From Frigoribacterium sp. SL97 (GTDB taxonomy: Bacteria > Actinomycetota > Actinomycetes > Actinomycetales > Microbacteriaceae), in NCBI RefSeq assembly GCF_026625765.1, contig NZ_CP113062.1, positions 3,286,001 to 3,350,000 of the forward strand: a stretch of DNA of 64,000 bases. The letters run 5' to 3'. Below the pieces are notes generated by a model that worked only from the letters and a program-made list of their open reading frames with translations, searched no databases and had not been told where the DNA came from. Positions 15,996-23,928 of the stretch are shown one piece after another. Within the stretch, counting starts at the first letter, position 1. Each line of letters opens with the position of its first letter. Made by a program: the position numbers and the translations under genes.

Positions 15996-17230
15996 GCGGG
16001 CCCCGTGCCGGTCGACGCCGCGGTCGACGCCCCGGTCGACGCCCCGGTCGATGCCGCGGGGGCCGCCCCGGCCCGTGTCGCCGTCGGCCGGGATGCTCCG
16101 CCGGCTCCCGTCGCCGTCGCCCTCGCCTCGACCCGGAACCGGCCGTTCTCGAGCCGGGTGGTCACCGTGCCGCCGACCGCGGCGAACCTCTCGCCGAGAC
16201 GGGCGAGGCCGCTGAGTCCGCGCAGGGGCTCGGGGGCACCGTCGTTGACGACCTCGACCGACTCGGGGCCGAGCACGATGGAGACCCGCTCCGCCTGGGC
16301 GTGACGCAGCACGTTCGTCGTGGCCTCACGCACGACGTGGCCGAAGAGGTCGTCGGCAGGGTGACCGACGGGAGGGACGCCCGTGACCTCGAGCTCGATG
16401 CCCGCCGCCCGGATCAATTCGGCCGAGTTGGCCAGTTCGCCGGCGAGCGTGAGCGTGCGTTCGCCGTAGGCCAGCCGACGGGTCTCGGCGATGGTCTGCA
16501 CGATCAGCTGCTCGGCCTCGCGGAGGTGCCGTCGCGCGGCGGCGGGGTCGCGGTCCAGGGTCTTGTCGGCCAACTGCAGCTGCAGGCGACCGACGTGCAG
16601 GGCCTGCCCTTGGATGTCGTGCAGGTCGACCGAGAACCGGTACCGCTCGCGCATCACGGCGAGCTCGGACTGGGTCTCGCGGGCCGCGTCGATCTCGAGG
16701 TACAGGTCGAACCCGTACCGGTTCAGCCGACAGATCCCGTAGAGCGACAGCAGGCCGATCACGACCACCGTCGACAGCCCCACGAGCGGTGCGGCCGCGT
16801 CGACCTCGACGACCACCACGGGCACGAGCGCCGCGACCACGGCGGCGACGACCCATCGCCAGGAGGCGGACGGGGGCGTCGTCGCCAGGTACCCGACGGT
16901 GAGGCCGAAGGGGAAGAGCAGCAGGGCGTTGTGCCCGCCGAGCGGGACCGCCAGCCAGACGAGGTACGAGACGACGAGACCGGCGACGGCCAACGGCACG
17001 GGTGGGCGGCGTTCCCAGAAGAACGAGTGGGCCGTGACGAGAGCCCCCGCGGCGCCGGAGGCCGCCACCAACCACCAGGAGGTGCCCTCGGCCACCAGCG
17101 TCACGACCAGGACGAGGGTGGTGAAGAGCGCGAGCGCCACGAACGACCACGTGACGTACCGCCGCATGCGCGCGAGCGGGGGCAGGTGGCCGCCCGGTCG
17201 AGGACGCACGGCCAGCGGGAGGTGGGGCAT
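15992..17230 (-). CDS. Sensor histidine kinase (DesK-like, HisKA_3)
   Basis: A 412-residue kinase: about six N-terminal membrane helices with no large extracellular domain, a dimerisation/phosphoacceptor segment RFSVDLHDIQGQALHV with the histidine in DLHD, and an HATPase_c domain (HVVREATTNVLRHA; GLSGLARLGERF). The C-terminus is a disordered Ala/Ser/Thr/Gly repeat (ASTGASTGAST type) encoded by short DNA repeats at about 16005-16055. The start at 17230 has TAGCGT 6 nt upstream. DesK-type kinases beside ABC exporters usually sense membrane-active drugs or lipid order; that is inference here. Confidence 0.9.
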   Translation of the reverse strand: MPHLPLAVRPRPGGHLPPLARMRRYVTWSFVALALFTTLVLVVTLVAEGTSWWLVAASGAAGALVTAHSFFWERRPPVPLAVAGLVVSYLVWLAVPLGGHNALLLFPFGLTVGYLATTPPSASWRWVVAAVVAALVPVVVVEVDAAAPLVGLSTVVVIGLLSLYGICRLNRYGFDLYLEIDAARETQSELAVMRERYRFSVDLHDIQGQALHVGRLQLQLADKTLDRDPAAARRHLREAEQLIVQTIAETRRLAYGERTLTLAGELANSAELIRAAGIELEVTGVPPVGHPADDLFGHVVREATTNVLRHAQAERVSIVLGPESVEVVNDGAPEPLRGLSGLARLGERFAAVGGTVTTRLENGRFRVEARATATGAGGASRPTATRAGAAPAASTGASTGASTAASTGTGPA

Positions 17231-17236
17231 GCGACC

Positions 17237-17242
17237 ACGCTA
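17237..17242 (-). promoter_or_regulatory. -10 box (TAGCGT) of the kinase-regulator operon
   Basis: TAGCGT on the minus strand, 6 nt before the kinase ATG at 17230, leaderless pattern. Confidence 0.5.
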
Positions 17243-17269
17243 ACGGAGGCCGCCGACGCACGGAGGTGC

Positions 17270-17301
17270 CCGATGTCACGGCCGAGCATGACCGATGTCA
17301 C
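17270..17301. promoter_or_regulatory. Candidate response-regulator operator: two direct CCGATGTCAC repeats
   Basis: Identical 10-mers CCGATGTCAC begin at 17270 and 17292, 22 bp apart (about two helical turns), in the divergent gap between the kinase and the ABC exporter. Spacing of this kind suits tandem NarL-type dimers. They lie upstream of the ABC start at 17362. Confidence 0.5.
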
Positions 17302-17361
17302 ACGGCACGGGTGGCACGCCGGCACTACCCGTCGTCCGCCCGGCACGAGATCGTCGAGGTC

Positions 17362-18303
17362 ATGACGAACTCCACCGACACCACGCCCCGACCGGCCGTC
17401 GCGCCCGGCTCCGCCGAGCGCGGCGACGCCGTCATCTCGACGCACGGCCTCCGCTGTTCGTACGGCTCGTTCACCGCCGTCGACGGCCTCGACCTGACCG
17501 TCCACCGCGGCGAGCTGTACGCGCTCCTCGGCACGAACGGTGCCGGCAAGACCACCACGCTCGAGGTGCTCGAAGGGCAACGCACGGCCGACGCGGGCCG
17601 GGTCGAGGTGCTCGGCGGTGATCCGACCGACCGGGGGCGCATCCGACCGCGCATCGGCACGATGTTGCAGGACTCGGGCCTCGCCCCCGAGCTCACCGTG
17701 CGCGAGAGCGTCCAGCTGTCGGGCGCCGTCTCGGGTCGCGACGACGACGTCGACCGCGTGCTCGGCCTCGTCGGCGTGGACCACAAGGCCTCGGCCCGGG
17801 TCGCACGGCTCTCGGGCGGCGAGCGGCGGCGGGTCGACTTCGCCGCGGCCGTCTGGGGCACGCCCGAGCTGGTCTTCCTCGACGAACCCACCACGGGCCT
17901 CGACCCCGCGGCACGGGACGCGCTCTGGGCCGTGGTCGCCGGACTCCGGGAGGCGGGGGTCACCTTCGTCCTGACCACCCACTACCTCGAGGAAGCCGCC
18001 GAGAACGCCGACCGCATCGGTCTGATGCACCGCGGGCGCATCCGCCGCGAAGGGACCGTCGCCGACCTCACCGCCGGCAGCACGACCTCCATCCGCTTCG
18101 TCGCCCCCGGCCCGCTGGACGGCCTCCCGCTGCAGGTCGCCCGGACCGAGAACGACCTCGTCGTGATCGAGACCGACGACGCCCAGCGCGACCTCGGGGC
18201 GTTGCTCGGCTGGGCGGCCGACGCCGATCGCCCGTTGGCCCGTCTCACGGTGCACGAGTCGGGACTCGACGACGTGTTCCGCGACCTCGGCCGCGCCTCC
18301 TGA
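17362..18303 (+). CDS. ABC exporter ATP-binding protein
   Basis: A 313-residue ATPase: Walker A GTNGAGKTT, signature LSGGERRR, Walker B ELVFLDEPTTGLDP and H-loop TTHYLEEA. The long C-terminal tail is typical of drug- and linearmycin-type exporters (DrrA-like). I took the ATG at 17362, preceded by GAGG, instead of the earlier in-frame ATG at 17266 which lies in the operator region. The last sense codons and the stop overlap a CGCGCCTCC word. The permease gene follows after 53 bp. Confidence 0.9.
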   Translation: MTNSTDTTPRPAVAPGSAERGDAVISTHGLRCSYGSFTAVDGLDLTVHRGELYALLGTNGAGKTTTLEVLEGQRTADAGRVEVLGGDPTDRGRIRPRIGTMLQDSGLAPELTVRESVQLSGAVSGRDDDVDRVLGLVGVDHKASARVARLSGGERRRVDFAAAVWGTPELVFLDEPTTGLDPAARDALWAVVAGLREAGVTFVLTTHYLEEAAENADRIGLMHRGRIRREGTVADLTAGSTTSIRFVAPGPLDGLPLQVARTENDLVVIETDDAQRDLGALLGWAADADRPLARLTVHESGLDDVFRDLGRAS

Positions 18304-18356
18304 CCGTCGACCGTCGCCGACTCCGCTCCCCACGCGCATCCCCGAAAGGACATCCC

Positions 18357-19118
18357 ATGACCACCGTGACCCGTCCCTCCCCCACCCGGTCGGCAGGCTC
18401 GCGACGTCGTTCCGGCCCGCTCGCCATCGCCCTCGCCGAACTGCGCATGCTCGTGCGCAACCGCACCGTCGCCCTCTGCGCCCTGCTGCTGCCCCTCGGC
18501 TTCGGGGCCCTCACCTACGCCTTCGACTCGTACGGCACGGCCGGCATGCTCGCCGGCGTGCAGATCATCGGCATGGTGGGCCTCGGCGTCTACGTCACCG
18601 CGACGACCACCCTCGCGGCCCGTCGTCAGTCCCTGTACCTGAAGCGGTTGCGCAGCGGGTCCGTCGGCGACGCGGGCATCATCGCCGGGCTCGTGCTGCC
18701 CGTCGTGGCGGTCAGCGTCGCGCAACTCGTCGTCGTGCTCGGCGTGCTCGCGCTCCGCGAGCCCCCGGTGCACGCCGGGCTGCTGATCGTGGCCGTCCTG
18801 GTCGCCGAGGCCATGTTCGCCGGCTTCGCCCTGGCCACGGCCGGGTTCAGCACCTCGCCCGAGCACGCTCAGTACACGACCATGCCGCTCTACCTGATCA
18901 CGCTCGGGGTGGCGATCTGGTGGACGGTCACGGGTGCCGACGACCTGCTCTGGCTCAAGCGCATCCTGCCCGGGGGCGGACTGATGGAACTGATCACCCT
19001 CGCCTGGAACGGCGGCGACCTGTCACTCGTGTCCGTGCTGCTGACTCCGACGCTGGTCTGGGCCGCCCTCGGGGCCCTCGCGGCCACGAAAGCCTTCCGG
19101 TGGGAACCCCGGCACTGA
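18357..19118 (+). CDS. ABC exporter permease (ABC-2 type)
   Basis: A 253-residue membrane protein with six predicted helices of ABC-2 type. GAAAGGA precedes the ATG at 18357. Partner of the upstream ATPase; together with the divergent kinase and regulator it forms a sense-and-export module of the kind that protects against membrane-active compounds. The exported substrate is unknown. Confidence 0.88.
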   Translation: MTTVTRPSPTRSAGSRRRSGPLAIALAELRMLVRNRTVALCALLLPLGFGALTYAFDSYGTAGMLAGVQIIGMVGLGVYVTATTTLAARRQSLYLKRLRSGSVGDAGIIAGLVLPVVAVSVAQLVVVLGVLALREPPVHAGLLIVAVLVAEAMFAGFALATAGFSTSPEHAQYTTMPLYLITLGVAIWWTVTGADDLLWLKRILPGGGLMELITLAWNGGDLSLVSVLLTPTLVWAALGALAATKAFRWEPRH

Positions 19119-19140
19119 GCGGCCCCGACCTCGTCCCGAG

Positions 19141-19239
19141 GGCCGATGCGGCCTCGTCAGGGTCGATGCGGCTTCGTCAGGGCCGGCGCGGCTTCGTCAG
19201 GGTCGACGCGGCTTCGTCAGGGCCGACGCGGTAGGTCAA
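19141..19239. repeat. 20-bp tandem repeat between the exporter and cysE
   Basis: Units begin at 19141, 19161, 19181, 19201 and 19221 and read roughly GGTCGACGCGGCTTCGTCAG. The array runs up to the cysE stop codon. Nothing else is visible in this gap. Confidence 0.85.
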
Positions 19240-19787
19240 GGCCGACGCGGCCGGGCGACGGCGGGCACGCCCACCGCGACCGACCCGGCCGGAACGTCCT
19301 TGGTCACGACCGCGTTGGCCCCGACGACGCTGCCGCTGCCCACGGTGACGCCGCCGAGCACGGCGGCCCCGGCACCGATCATCACGCCGTCACCGACGGT
19401 GGGGTGCCGGCGGCCGAGCGCGCCTCCGCGTCCCTTGCCCCCGAGGGTCACTCCGTGGAAGATCGTGCAGTCGTCACCGACGACCGCGGTCTCGCCGATC
19501 ACGACGCCCATGCCGTGGTCGATGAACAGACGGGCCCCGAGGCGAGCCCCGGGGTGGATCTCGACGCCGGTCAGCGATCGGACCGCCTGCGACAGCAGGC
19601 GGGCGGCGAACCGCGACCCGAGGAGGCGCGGTGCCGGCCCCGCACGCCACAGTCTCGAGGTCACGCGGTGCGCCCACACCGCGTGCAGGCCCGAGTAGAC
19701 GAGGGCGGTCTCGAGGCGTCCTCGGGCAGCCGGGTCGCGCCTCCGGACGGTGTCGAGGTCCTCGCGGAGGCGCGCGACCAACCGCAC
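19236..19787 (-). CDS. cysE: Serine O-acetyltransferase
   Basis: A 183-residue enzyme making O-acetylserine from serine and acetyl-CoA, the first step of cysteine synthesis. It shows a short helical N-terminus, left-handed beta-helix hexapeptides, the catalytic loop FIDHGMGVVIGETA and LGGKGRGGALGRRHPTVGDGV. It lacks the longer N-terminal domain of enterobacterial CysE, as is usual in actinobacteria. The GTG start lies 1 bp after the cysK stop, so the two form one operon. Confidence 0.93.
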   Translation of the reverse strand: MRLVARLREDLDTVRRRDPAARGRLETALVYSGLHAVWAHRVTSRLWRAGPAPRLLGSRFAARLLSQAVRSLTGVEIHPGARLGARLFIDHGMGVVIGETAVVGDDCTIFHGVTLGGKGRGGALGRRHPTVGDGVMIGAGAAVLGGVTVGSGSVVGANAVVTKDVPAGSVAVGVPAVARPRRP

Positions 19788-19788
19788 C

Positions 19789-20727
19789 CTAGGCGTCCGC
19801 GAGGTCCTGGAACAGCACGGTCGACAGGTAACGCTCTCCGGTGTCGCAGACGATGGCGACGATGCGCTTGCCGGCGTTCTCGGGTCGCTTCGCGATCTCG
19901 AGTGCGGCGTGGATGATCGCCCCCGACGAGATGCCCGAGAGGATGCCTTCCTTCGTGGCGAGGTCGCGCGCGACGCGCAGGGCGTCGTCGAGCTGCACGG
20001 GGAACACCTCGTCGATCTGCGAGCGGTCGAGCACCTCGGGCACGAAGTTCGCCCCGATGCCCTGGATCTTGTGCGGGCCGGCCTTGCCCTCGCTCAGCAG
20101 GGGCGAGTCGGCGGGCTCGACCGCGACGACCTTCACACCGGGGACCTTCTCGTGCAGCACCTGACCGACGCCCGTGATGGTGCCGCCGGTCCCGACGCCC
20201 GCCACGAAGAAGTCGATCTTCCCGTCGGTGTCGCGCAGGATCTCGGGCGCGGTCGTGCGGCGGTGGATCTCGGCGTTGGCCTGCGTCTCGAACTGCTGGG
20301 CCCAGATCGCGTTCTCGGTCTCGGCCGCGATCTGCTTGGCGCGTTCGACGGCGCCCTTCATGCCCTCGGGTCCGGGGGTCAGCACGATCGTCGCGCCGTA
20401 GGCCTTCATGACGGTGCGTCGTTCGACGCTCATCGTCTCGGGCATCGTGACGATCACCCGGTAGCCGCGGGCGGCTCCGACCAGGGCCAGCGAGATGCCC
20501 GTGTTGCCACTCGAGCCCTCGACGATCGTGCCGCCGGGCTTCAGGTCGCCGGAGGCCTCGGCCGCGTCGACGATGGCGACGCCGAGACGGTCCTTCACGC
20601 TGGCCCCCGGGTTGTAGAACTCGAGCTTGGCCAGCACCTCGGCCCCGCCCTCGGCGGGCAGCGAGTTGAGCTTGACGAGCGGGGTGTTGCCGAAGGCCGA
20701 GGTGATGTCGGCGTGGATTCCGGGCAT
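19789..20727 (-). CDS. cysK: Cysteine synthase A (O-acetylserine sulfhydrylase)
   Basis: A 312-residue PLP enzyme making cysteine from O-acetylserine and sulfide. The PLP lysine is about Lys45 (NPGASVKDRLG); the substrate loop EGSSGNTG and phosphate-binding GVGTGGT are intact. The start at 20727 follows GGAAGAG. A TAAGAT box about 50 nt upstream gives a short leader, so an upstream in-frame ATG that overlaps this box is not the start. First gene of the cysK-cysE operon. Confidence 0.95.
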   Translation of the reverse strand: MPGIHADITSAFGNTPLVKLNSLPAEGGAEVLAKLEFYNPGASVKDRLGVAIVDAAEASGDLKPGGTIVEGSSGNTGISLALVGAARGYRVIVTMPETMSVERRTVMKAYGATIVLTPGPEGMKGAVERAKQIAAETENAIWAQQFETQANAEIHRRTTAPEILRDTDGKIDFFVAGVGTGGTITGVGQVLHEKVPGVKVVAVEPADSPLLSEGKAGPHKIQGIGANFVPEVLDRSQIDEVFPVQLDDALRVARDLATKEGILSGISSGAIIHAALEIAKRPENAGKRIVAIVCDTGERYLSTVLFQDLADA

Positions 20728-20776
20728 GCGCGGGTCTCTTCCGTGAACGGGGGTCTGTGCGGACGGATCGATGCTC

Positions 20777-20782
20777 ATCTTA
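20777..20782 (-). promoter_or_regulatory. -10 box (TAAGAT) of cysK-cysE
   Basis: TAAGAT on the minus strand, about 50 nt before the cysK ATG. Confidence 0.4.
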
Positions 20783-20874
20783 GGCAGCCGTCCTGCACCG
20801 TCCCCCTGTGTGTCCCCGAGCGACGTGTGCGTCCCCCGCCAGCCCTGCCACCCCGCCGCCGCCGTCCTGCCGCG

Positions 20875-20930
20875 CCACCCCGCCACCCCGCCACCCCGCC
20901 ACCCCGCCACCCCGCCACCCCGCCACCCCG
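20875..20930. repeat. 8-bp microsatellite (CCACCCCG, seven copies)
   Basis: Seven uninterrupted CCACCCCG units end exactly where the 21-bp terminal sequence at 20931 begins. The last unit is part of the extended match between the two ends of the nuclease-gene cassette, so the array probably arose by slippage at the cassette end. Confidence 0.9.
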
Positions 20931-20951
20931 CCACGAAGTGGTCACAGCACC
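20924..20951. repeat. Left terminal inverted repeat of nuclease-gene cassette 1
   Basis: CCACGAAGTGGTCACAGCAC lies at 20931-20950 and pairs, in inverted orientation, with the sequence at 22148-22175. The full match is 28 bp with two mismatches. The same 20-mer family occurs as a palindrome at 30198-30250. Confidence 0.7.
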
Positions 20952-20955
20952 ATGC

Positions 20956-22005
20956 CTAGATCTGGCGGTGTGGCCACATCCTGGCGTTCTGCCGTGGCCT
21001 GAGCTCGACCTCGAGGTCTCGGAGAACCCTGGCGAGCGGTAGGCGGAGCGCAACGTCCTCGGCGTCGCATCGACCGATCGCCGTGATCGCACCCGATCGC
21101 ACGAGTCGCCGCTCACGGGCCTTCTCGGCCTTCACCACCGCCGACGGCACCCGTCCCGCACGCATCGCCGCGTCGTCGTACTTGGCCTTGCCGTCGAACT
21201 CGAGCGCCACGTCACCCATCACGAAGTCGCAACGTCCCGCCAGCCCTGCGCCGTCGAAGATCTCGACCTGCATCACGGGCTCGGGAGCACCGAGCTCGAG
21301 GAGCGCGAGCCGACAGAGCGATTCGCCGCCGTTCTCCGTCCAGGGCGTGCCGAACGCCGTGACCTGACGAGCCGTCGCGAGTCCTCGGGCACCGGGTTCG
21401 CGGTCCAGGCGCTCGAACAGCAGACGGCGCATGGCGTCTGCCGCCGCGTCCACGCCCGACCGGTGACCGGCGGACGGATGCGGGCCGCGTCGCGCGGGCG
21501 CGTCGAAACATCCCGCCCGGGCGGCGGCGCGGCGAAGGACGGCGTCGACACAGAGCACTCCGTCGGCGAACGACGCCGTCCGCGACCTGTCGACCGCCGT
21601 ACGCCCCTCGCTCGTCAGGACGAGCCCGTCGACCGTGACCGTGTCGCGGGCATCGATCGGACCCGGGTGGCGAACGACTCGTGCGGTCGCCTGCGTCCGG
21701 TCCCGACCGGGATCGATGACGTGGATGGGCCCCCGCGGCCAGTCGACGCTCGGCAGCCCGTGGAGGGCGACGGCGGAGCCGTGCGACACGACGACCCGAG
21801 GCGACAGGCCTGCCATGACCGCTCTCGTCGTCAGGACGTGCCGTCGACGTCCGTCGAGACACGCCCAGTCGGCCGCGTCGACGTAGGCCCCGGGGTGCAC
21901 CCGATGCAGAAGGCCGCGACTCGCGTCACGTCGCAGGACGGTGCCGTGCCTGGTCTGAGAACCGTAGGTGGCGGCGAAGACGAGGGGTGGAAGCGCGTCG
22001 GTCAC
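20956..22005 (-). CDS. AbiEi-like HTH / PD-(D/E)XK (Vsr-like) nuclease-domain protein
   Basis: About 349 residues from the GTG at 22005 (start uncertain). The N-terminal 70 residues look like the AbiEi-type antitoxin winged helix (GLLHRVHPGAYVDAADW, then VVSHGSAVALHGLP). The C-terminal part has the pattern of Vsr/DUF559-type endonucleases: GESLCRLALLELGAP, an R-x-DF pair (RCDFVMGDVALEFDGKAKY) and a basic helix. No toxin gene (AbiEii type) is adjacent. It is the only gene between two inverted palindromic ends and has a paralogue at 48930 in the same arrangement. Function unknown; DNA binding or cleavage is inferred. Confidence 0.6.
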   Translation of the reverse strand: MTDALPPLVFAATYGSQTRHGTVLRRDASRGLLHRVHPGAYVDAADWACLDGRRRHVLTTRAVMAGLSPRVVVSHGSAVALHGLPSVDWPRGPIHVIDPGRDRTQATARVVRHPGPIDARDTVTVDGLVLTSEGRTAVDRSRTASFADGVLCVDAVLRRAAARAGCFDAPARRGPHPSAGHRSGVDAAADAMRRLLFERLDREPGARGLATARQVTAFGTPWTENGGESLCRLALLELGAPEPVMQVEIFDGAGLAGRCDFVMGDVALEFDGKAKYDDAAMRAGRVPSAVVKAEKARERRLVRSGAITAIGRCDAEDVALRLPLARVLRDLEVELRPRQNARMWPHRQI

Positions 22006-22115
22006 GCACCCGAGAGTGTCCCCGCAGCCCACCCTCGAGAGCCGAGCTGCGCCTCCTTGTGGACGGCCTCCACGCAGCCATCGCTGTGTGCGAGACGCGC
22101 ACTGTCGCACAACAC

Positions 22116-22175
22116 CGAGAAATGGTCACAGCACCCGGATTAATCGGGGTGCTGTGACCATCTCGTGGCGGGGTG
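22116..22175. repeat. Palindromic element and right terminal inverted repeat of cassette 1
   Basis: The left arm (ATGGTCACAGCACCC from 22122) and right arm (GGGTGCTGTGACCAT to 22161) form a near-perfect hairpin centred on CGATTAATCG. Its right half, extended to 22175, is the inverted partner of 20924-20951. It lies upstream of the nuclease-like gene and downstream of the lipid operon on the minus strand. Confidence 0.75.
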
Positions 22176-22230
22176 CGGCAGCGGCGCGGCGGCGGCGGCG
22201 CGGCGACAGCGCAGGAGGCGCAGCGCGGGA

Positions 22231-23928
22231 CTACGCGCCCGTCACCTTCCCGGGGTTGAACACGCGCCCCGGGTCGGCCGAGTCGAACAGCCCCTGCATG
22301 ACGGCCACGCCCTCGGGCGAGACGTCCTGTGCGAGCCACGGCTGGTGCTCGAGCCCGACGCCGTGGTGGTGCGAGACGGTCGCCCCGGTGTCGATGAACG
22401 CCTGCTGGATGGCGTGCTTGACCACGTCGTACTCGGCCTCGGCGTCGTCACCGTGCTCGAAGGCGAAGGTGAAGTACAGGCACGCGCCCGAGTGGTACGA
22501 GTGCGACAGGTGGCCCATGATCCAGCCCTGCTTGCCGATGCTGTCGAAGGCCTGGTTCGCCGCGGCGTAGACGCGCGACGACACGAGGCGCAGCTTCGAC
22601 CAGGGGGCGGCGGTCTCGGAGACGTCCGCCGCGCCTCCGTGGTCCATGAAGAAGTCGCGCAGGTAGGGCGTGTCGAACTTCTTCTGGTCGTAGAGCTTGC
22701 CCGGCCCCTTGCCGACGCTCATGCCCTTGTTCGCCTTGACGATCTTGGCGACGGCCTTCTGGGTGTGGGCGACGTGCTCGGGGCTGCCCTCGTAGCCGAT
22801 GAACGACAGGCACATCGCGTCGACGTCCCAGCCCTTGGCCTTCAGGATGGTCGGCAGCAGGTCGGTGACCTTCTGCGAGATGCCCTTGCCCGGCTTCGAC
22901 GTGGCGAACGAGAAGGCGGTCTCGTGTGCGTCGCTGACGCGGGTGACCGACGGGCTCACGTCGCTCTCGGCGATGGCCTGCATGGCGGCGAGGCCGTCGT
23001 GCCACGACGGGAACAGGTAGGCGAGGATCTCGCGCTTCTCGGGCAGGCGGTGCACCTGGGCGGTGACCTCGGTGATGACGCCGAGACGTCCTTCGCTGCC
23101 GATGATCATCTCGCGCAGCGACGGACCCGTCGACGCGCTCGGCACGGCGCGGATCGACAGCACGCCGCCGGGGCGCACGACCCGCAGCCCCTTGGTGATG
23201 TCGGCGATGTCGCCGTACTTGTCGCTCTGCATGCCCGACGAGCGGGTGGCGACCCAGCCGCCCATGGTCGAGTGGGTGAAGCTGTCCGGGAAGTGACCGA
23301 GGGTCCAACCGCGGGCGTTGAGCTGCTCCTCGAGGTCGGGGCCCTGACCGCCGGCCTGGATGCGCGCCAGTCCGCCGTCCTCGTCGATGTCGAGCACCTT
23401 GTCGAGCCGGCCCATGTCGAGCGAGACGATCGTGCGCTCCTCCGCGGGCAGCGGTTCGAGGCTGCCGACGATGTTGCTGCCGCCGCCGAAGGGGATGAGG
23501 ACGAGGTCGCTCGCGACGGCCAGGTCGACGATGCGCTGGATCTCGTCCTCGTCGGCCGGGTACACGACGACGTCGGGCACCCGGTCGAGACGTCCGGCGC
23601 GGATGCGGATCAGGTCGCGGATGCTCTTGCCGTAGGTGTGGACGACCCGGTCGTGGTCGTCGGTGACGACCTGGCCGTCGCCCACGATCTGCACGAGCGA
23701 GTCGAGCACCTCGGTGCCGACCCGGGACGAGGGGACGTCGAGGTCGTCGAACGAGAGGCCGGTGTCGTGCCCCTGGGACAACTCGACGCCCACGATCTTC
23801 TTGACGAAGGGGGCGAAGGCGGGCTTGTCGTCGTGGTGGAAGGCGACGCCCTCGACGCCCCAGCCCCACCACTTCATGTGCTTGACGCCGTCGACGGCAG
23901 GACTCTTCTTCTGTTGGACGTCGGTCAC
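22231..23928 (-). CDS. FAD-dependent alkyl-DHAP synthase-like enzyme (ether-lipid synthesis)
   Basis: A 565-residue flavoenzyme of the vanillyl-alcohol-oxidase fold. It matches alkyl-dihydroxyacetonephosphate synthase: FAD pyrophosphate loop IPFGGGSNIVGSLE, GHFPDSFTHSTMGGWVATRS (the AGPS GHEPDS...GGW block), and the histidine cluster SHHHGVG at about 520-522 near the C-terminus, essential in eukaryotic AGPS. The expected reaction swaps the acyl chain of acyl-DHAP for a fatty alcohol to give the ether bond. GTG start overlaps the stop of the acyltransferase gene. Last gene of the SDR-PlsC-AGPS operon. A generic FAD oxidase is possible, but the motif match and neighbours favour AGPS. Confidence 0.85.
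   Translation of the reverse strand: MTDVQQKKSPAVDGVKHMKWWGWGVEGVAFHHDDKPAFAPFVKKIVGVELSQGHDTGLSFDDLDVPSSRVGTEVLDSLVQIVGDGQVVTDDHDRVVHTYGKSIRDLIRIRAGRLDRVPDVVVYPADEDEIQRIVDLAVASDLVLIPFGGGSNIVGSLEPLPAEERTIVSLDMGRLDKVLDIDEDGGLARIQAGGQGPDLEEQLNARGWTLGHFPDSFTHSTMGGWVATRSSGMQSDKYGDIADITKGLRVVRPGGVLSIRAVPSASTGPSLREMIIGSEGRLGVITEVTAQVHRLPEKREILAYLFPSWHDGLAAMQAIAESDVSPSVTRVSDAHETAFSFATSKPGKGISQKVTDLLPTILKAKGWDVDAMCLSFIGYEGSPEHVAHTQKAVAKIVKANKGMSVGKGPGKLYDQKKFDTPYLRDFFMDHGGAADVSETAAPWSKLRLVSSRVYAAANQAFDSIGKQGWIMGHLSHSYHSGACLYFTFAFEHGDDAEAEYDVVKHAIQQAFIDTGATVSHHHGVGLEHQPWLAQDVSPEGVAVMQGLFDSADPGRVFNPGKVTGA

Noticed and set aside
20875..20951. CRISPR-like array
   Set aside because: Units of 8 bp are contiguous with no spacers, and no cas genes are present.
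20956..22005. Full AbiE type IV toxin-antitoxin pair
   Set aside because: No AbiEii-like nucleotidyltransferase toxin lies next to either AbiEi-like gene, and the C-terminus is nuclease-like.
22116..22175. Ordinary Rho-independent terminator
   Set aside because: No T run follows, the sequence family recurs elsewhere, and its half matches the far end of the adjacent gene in inverted orientation.
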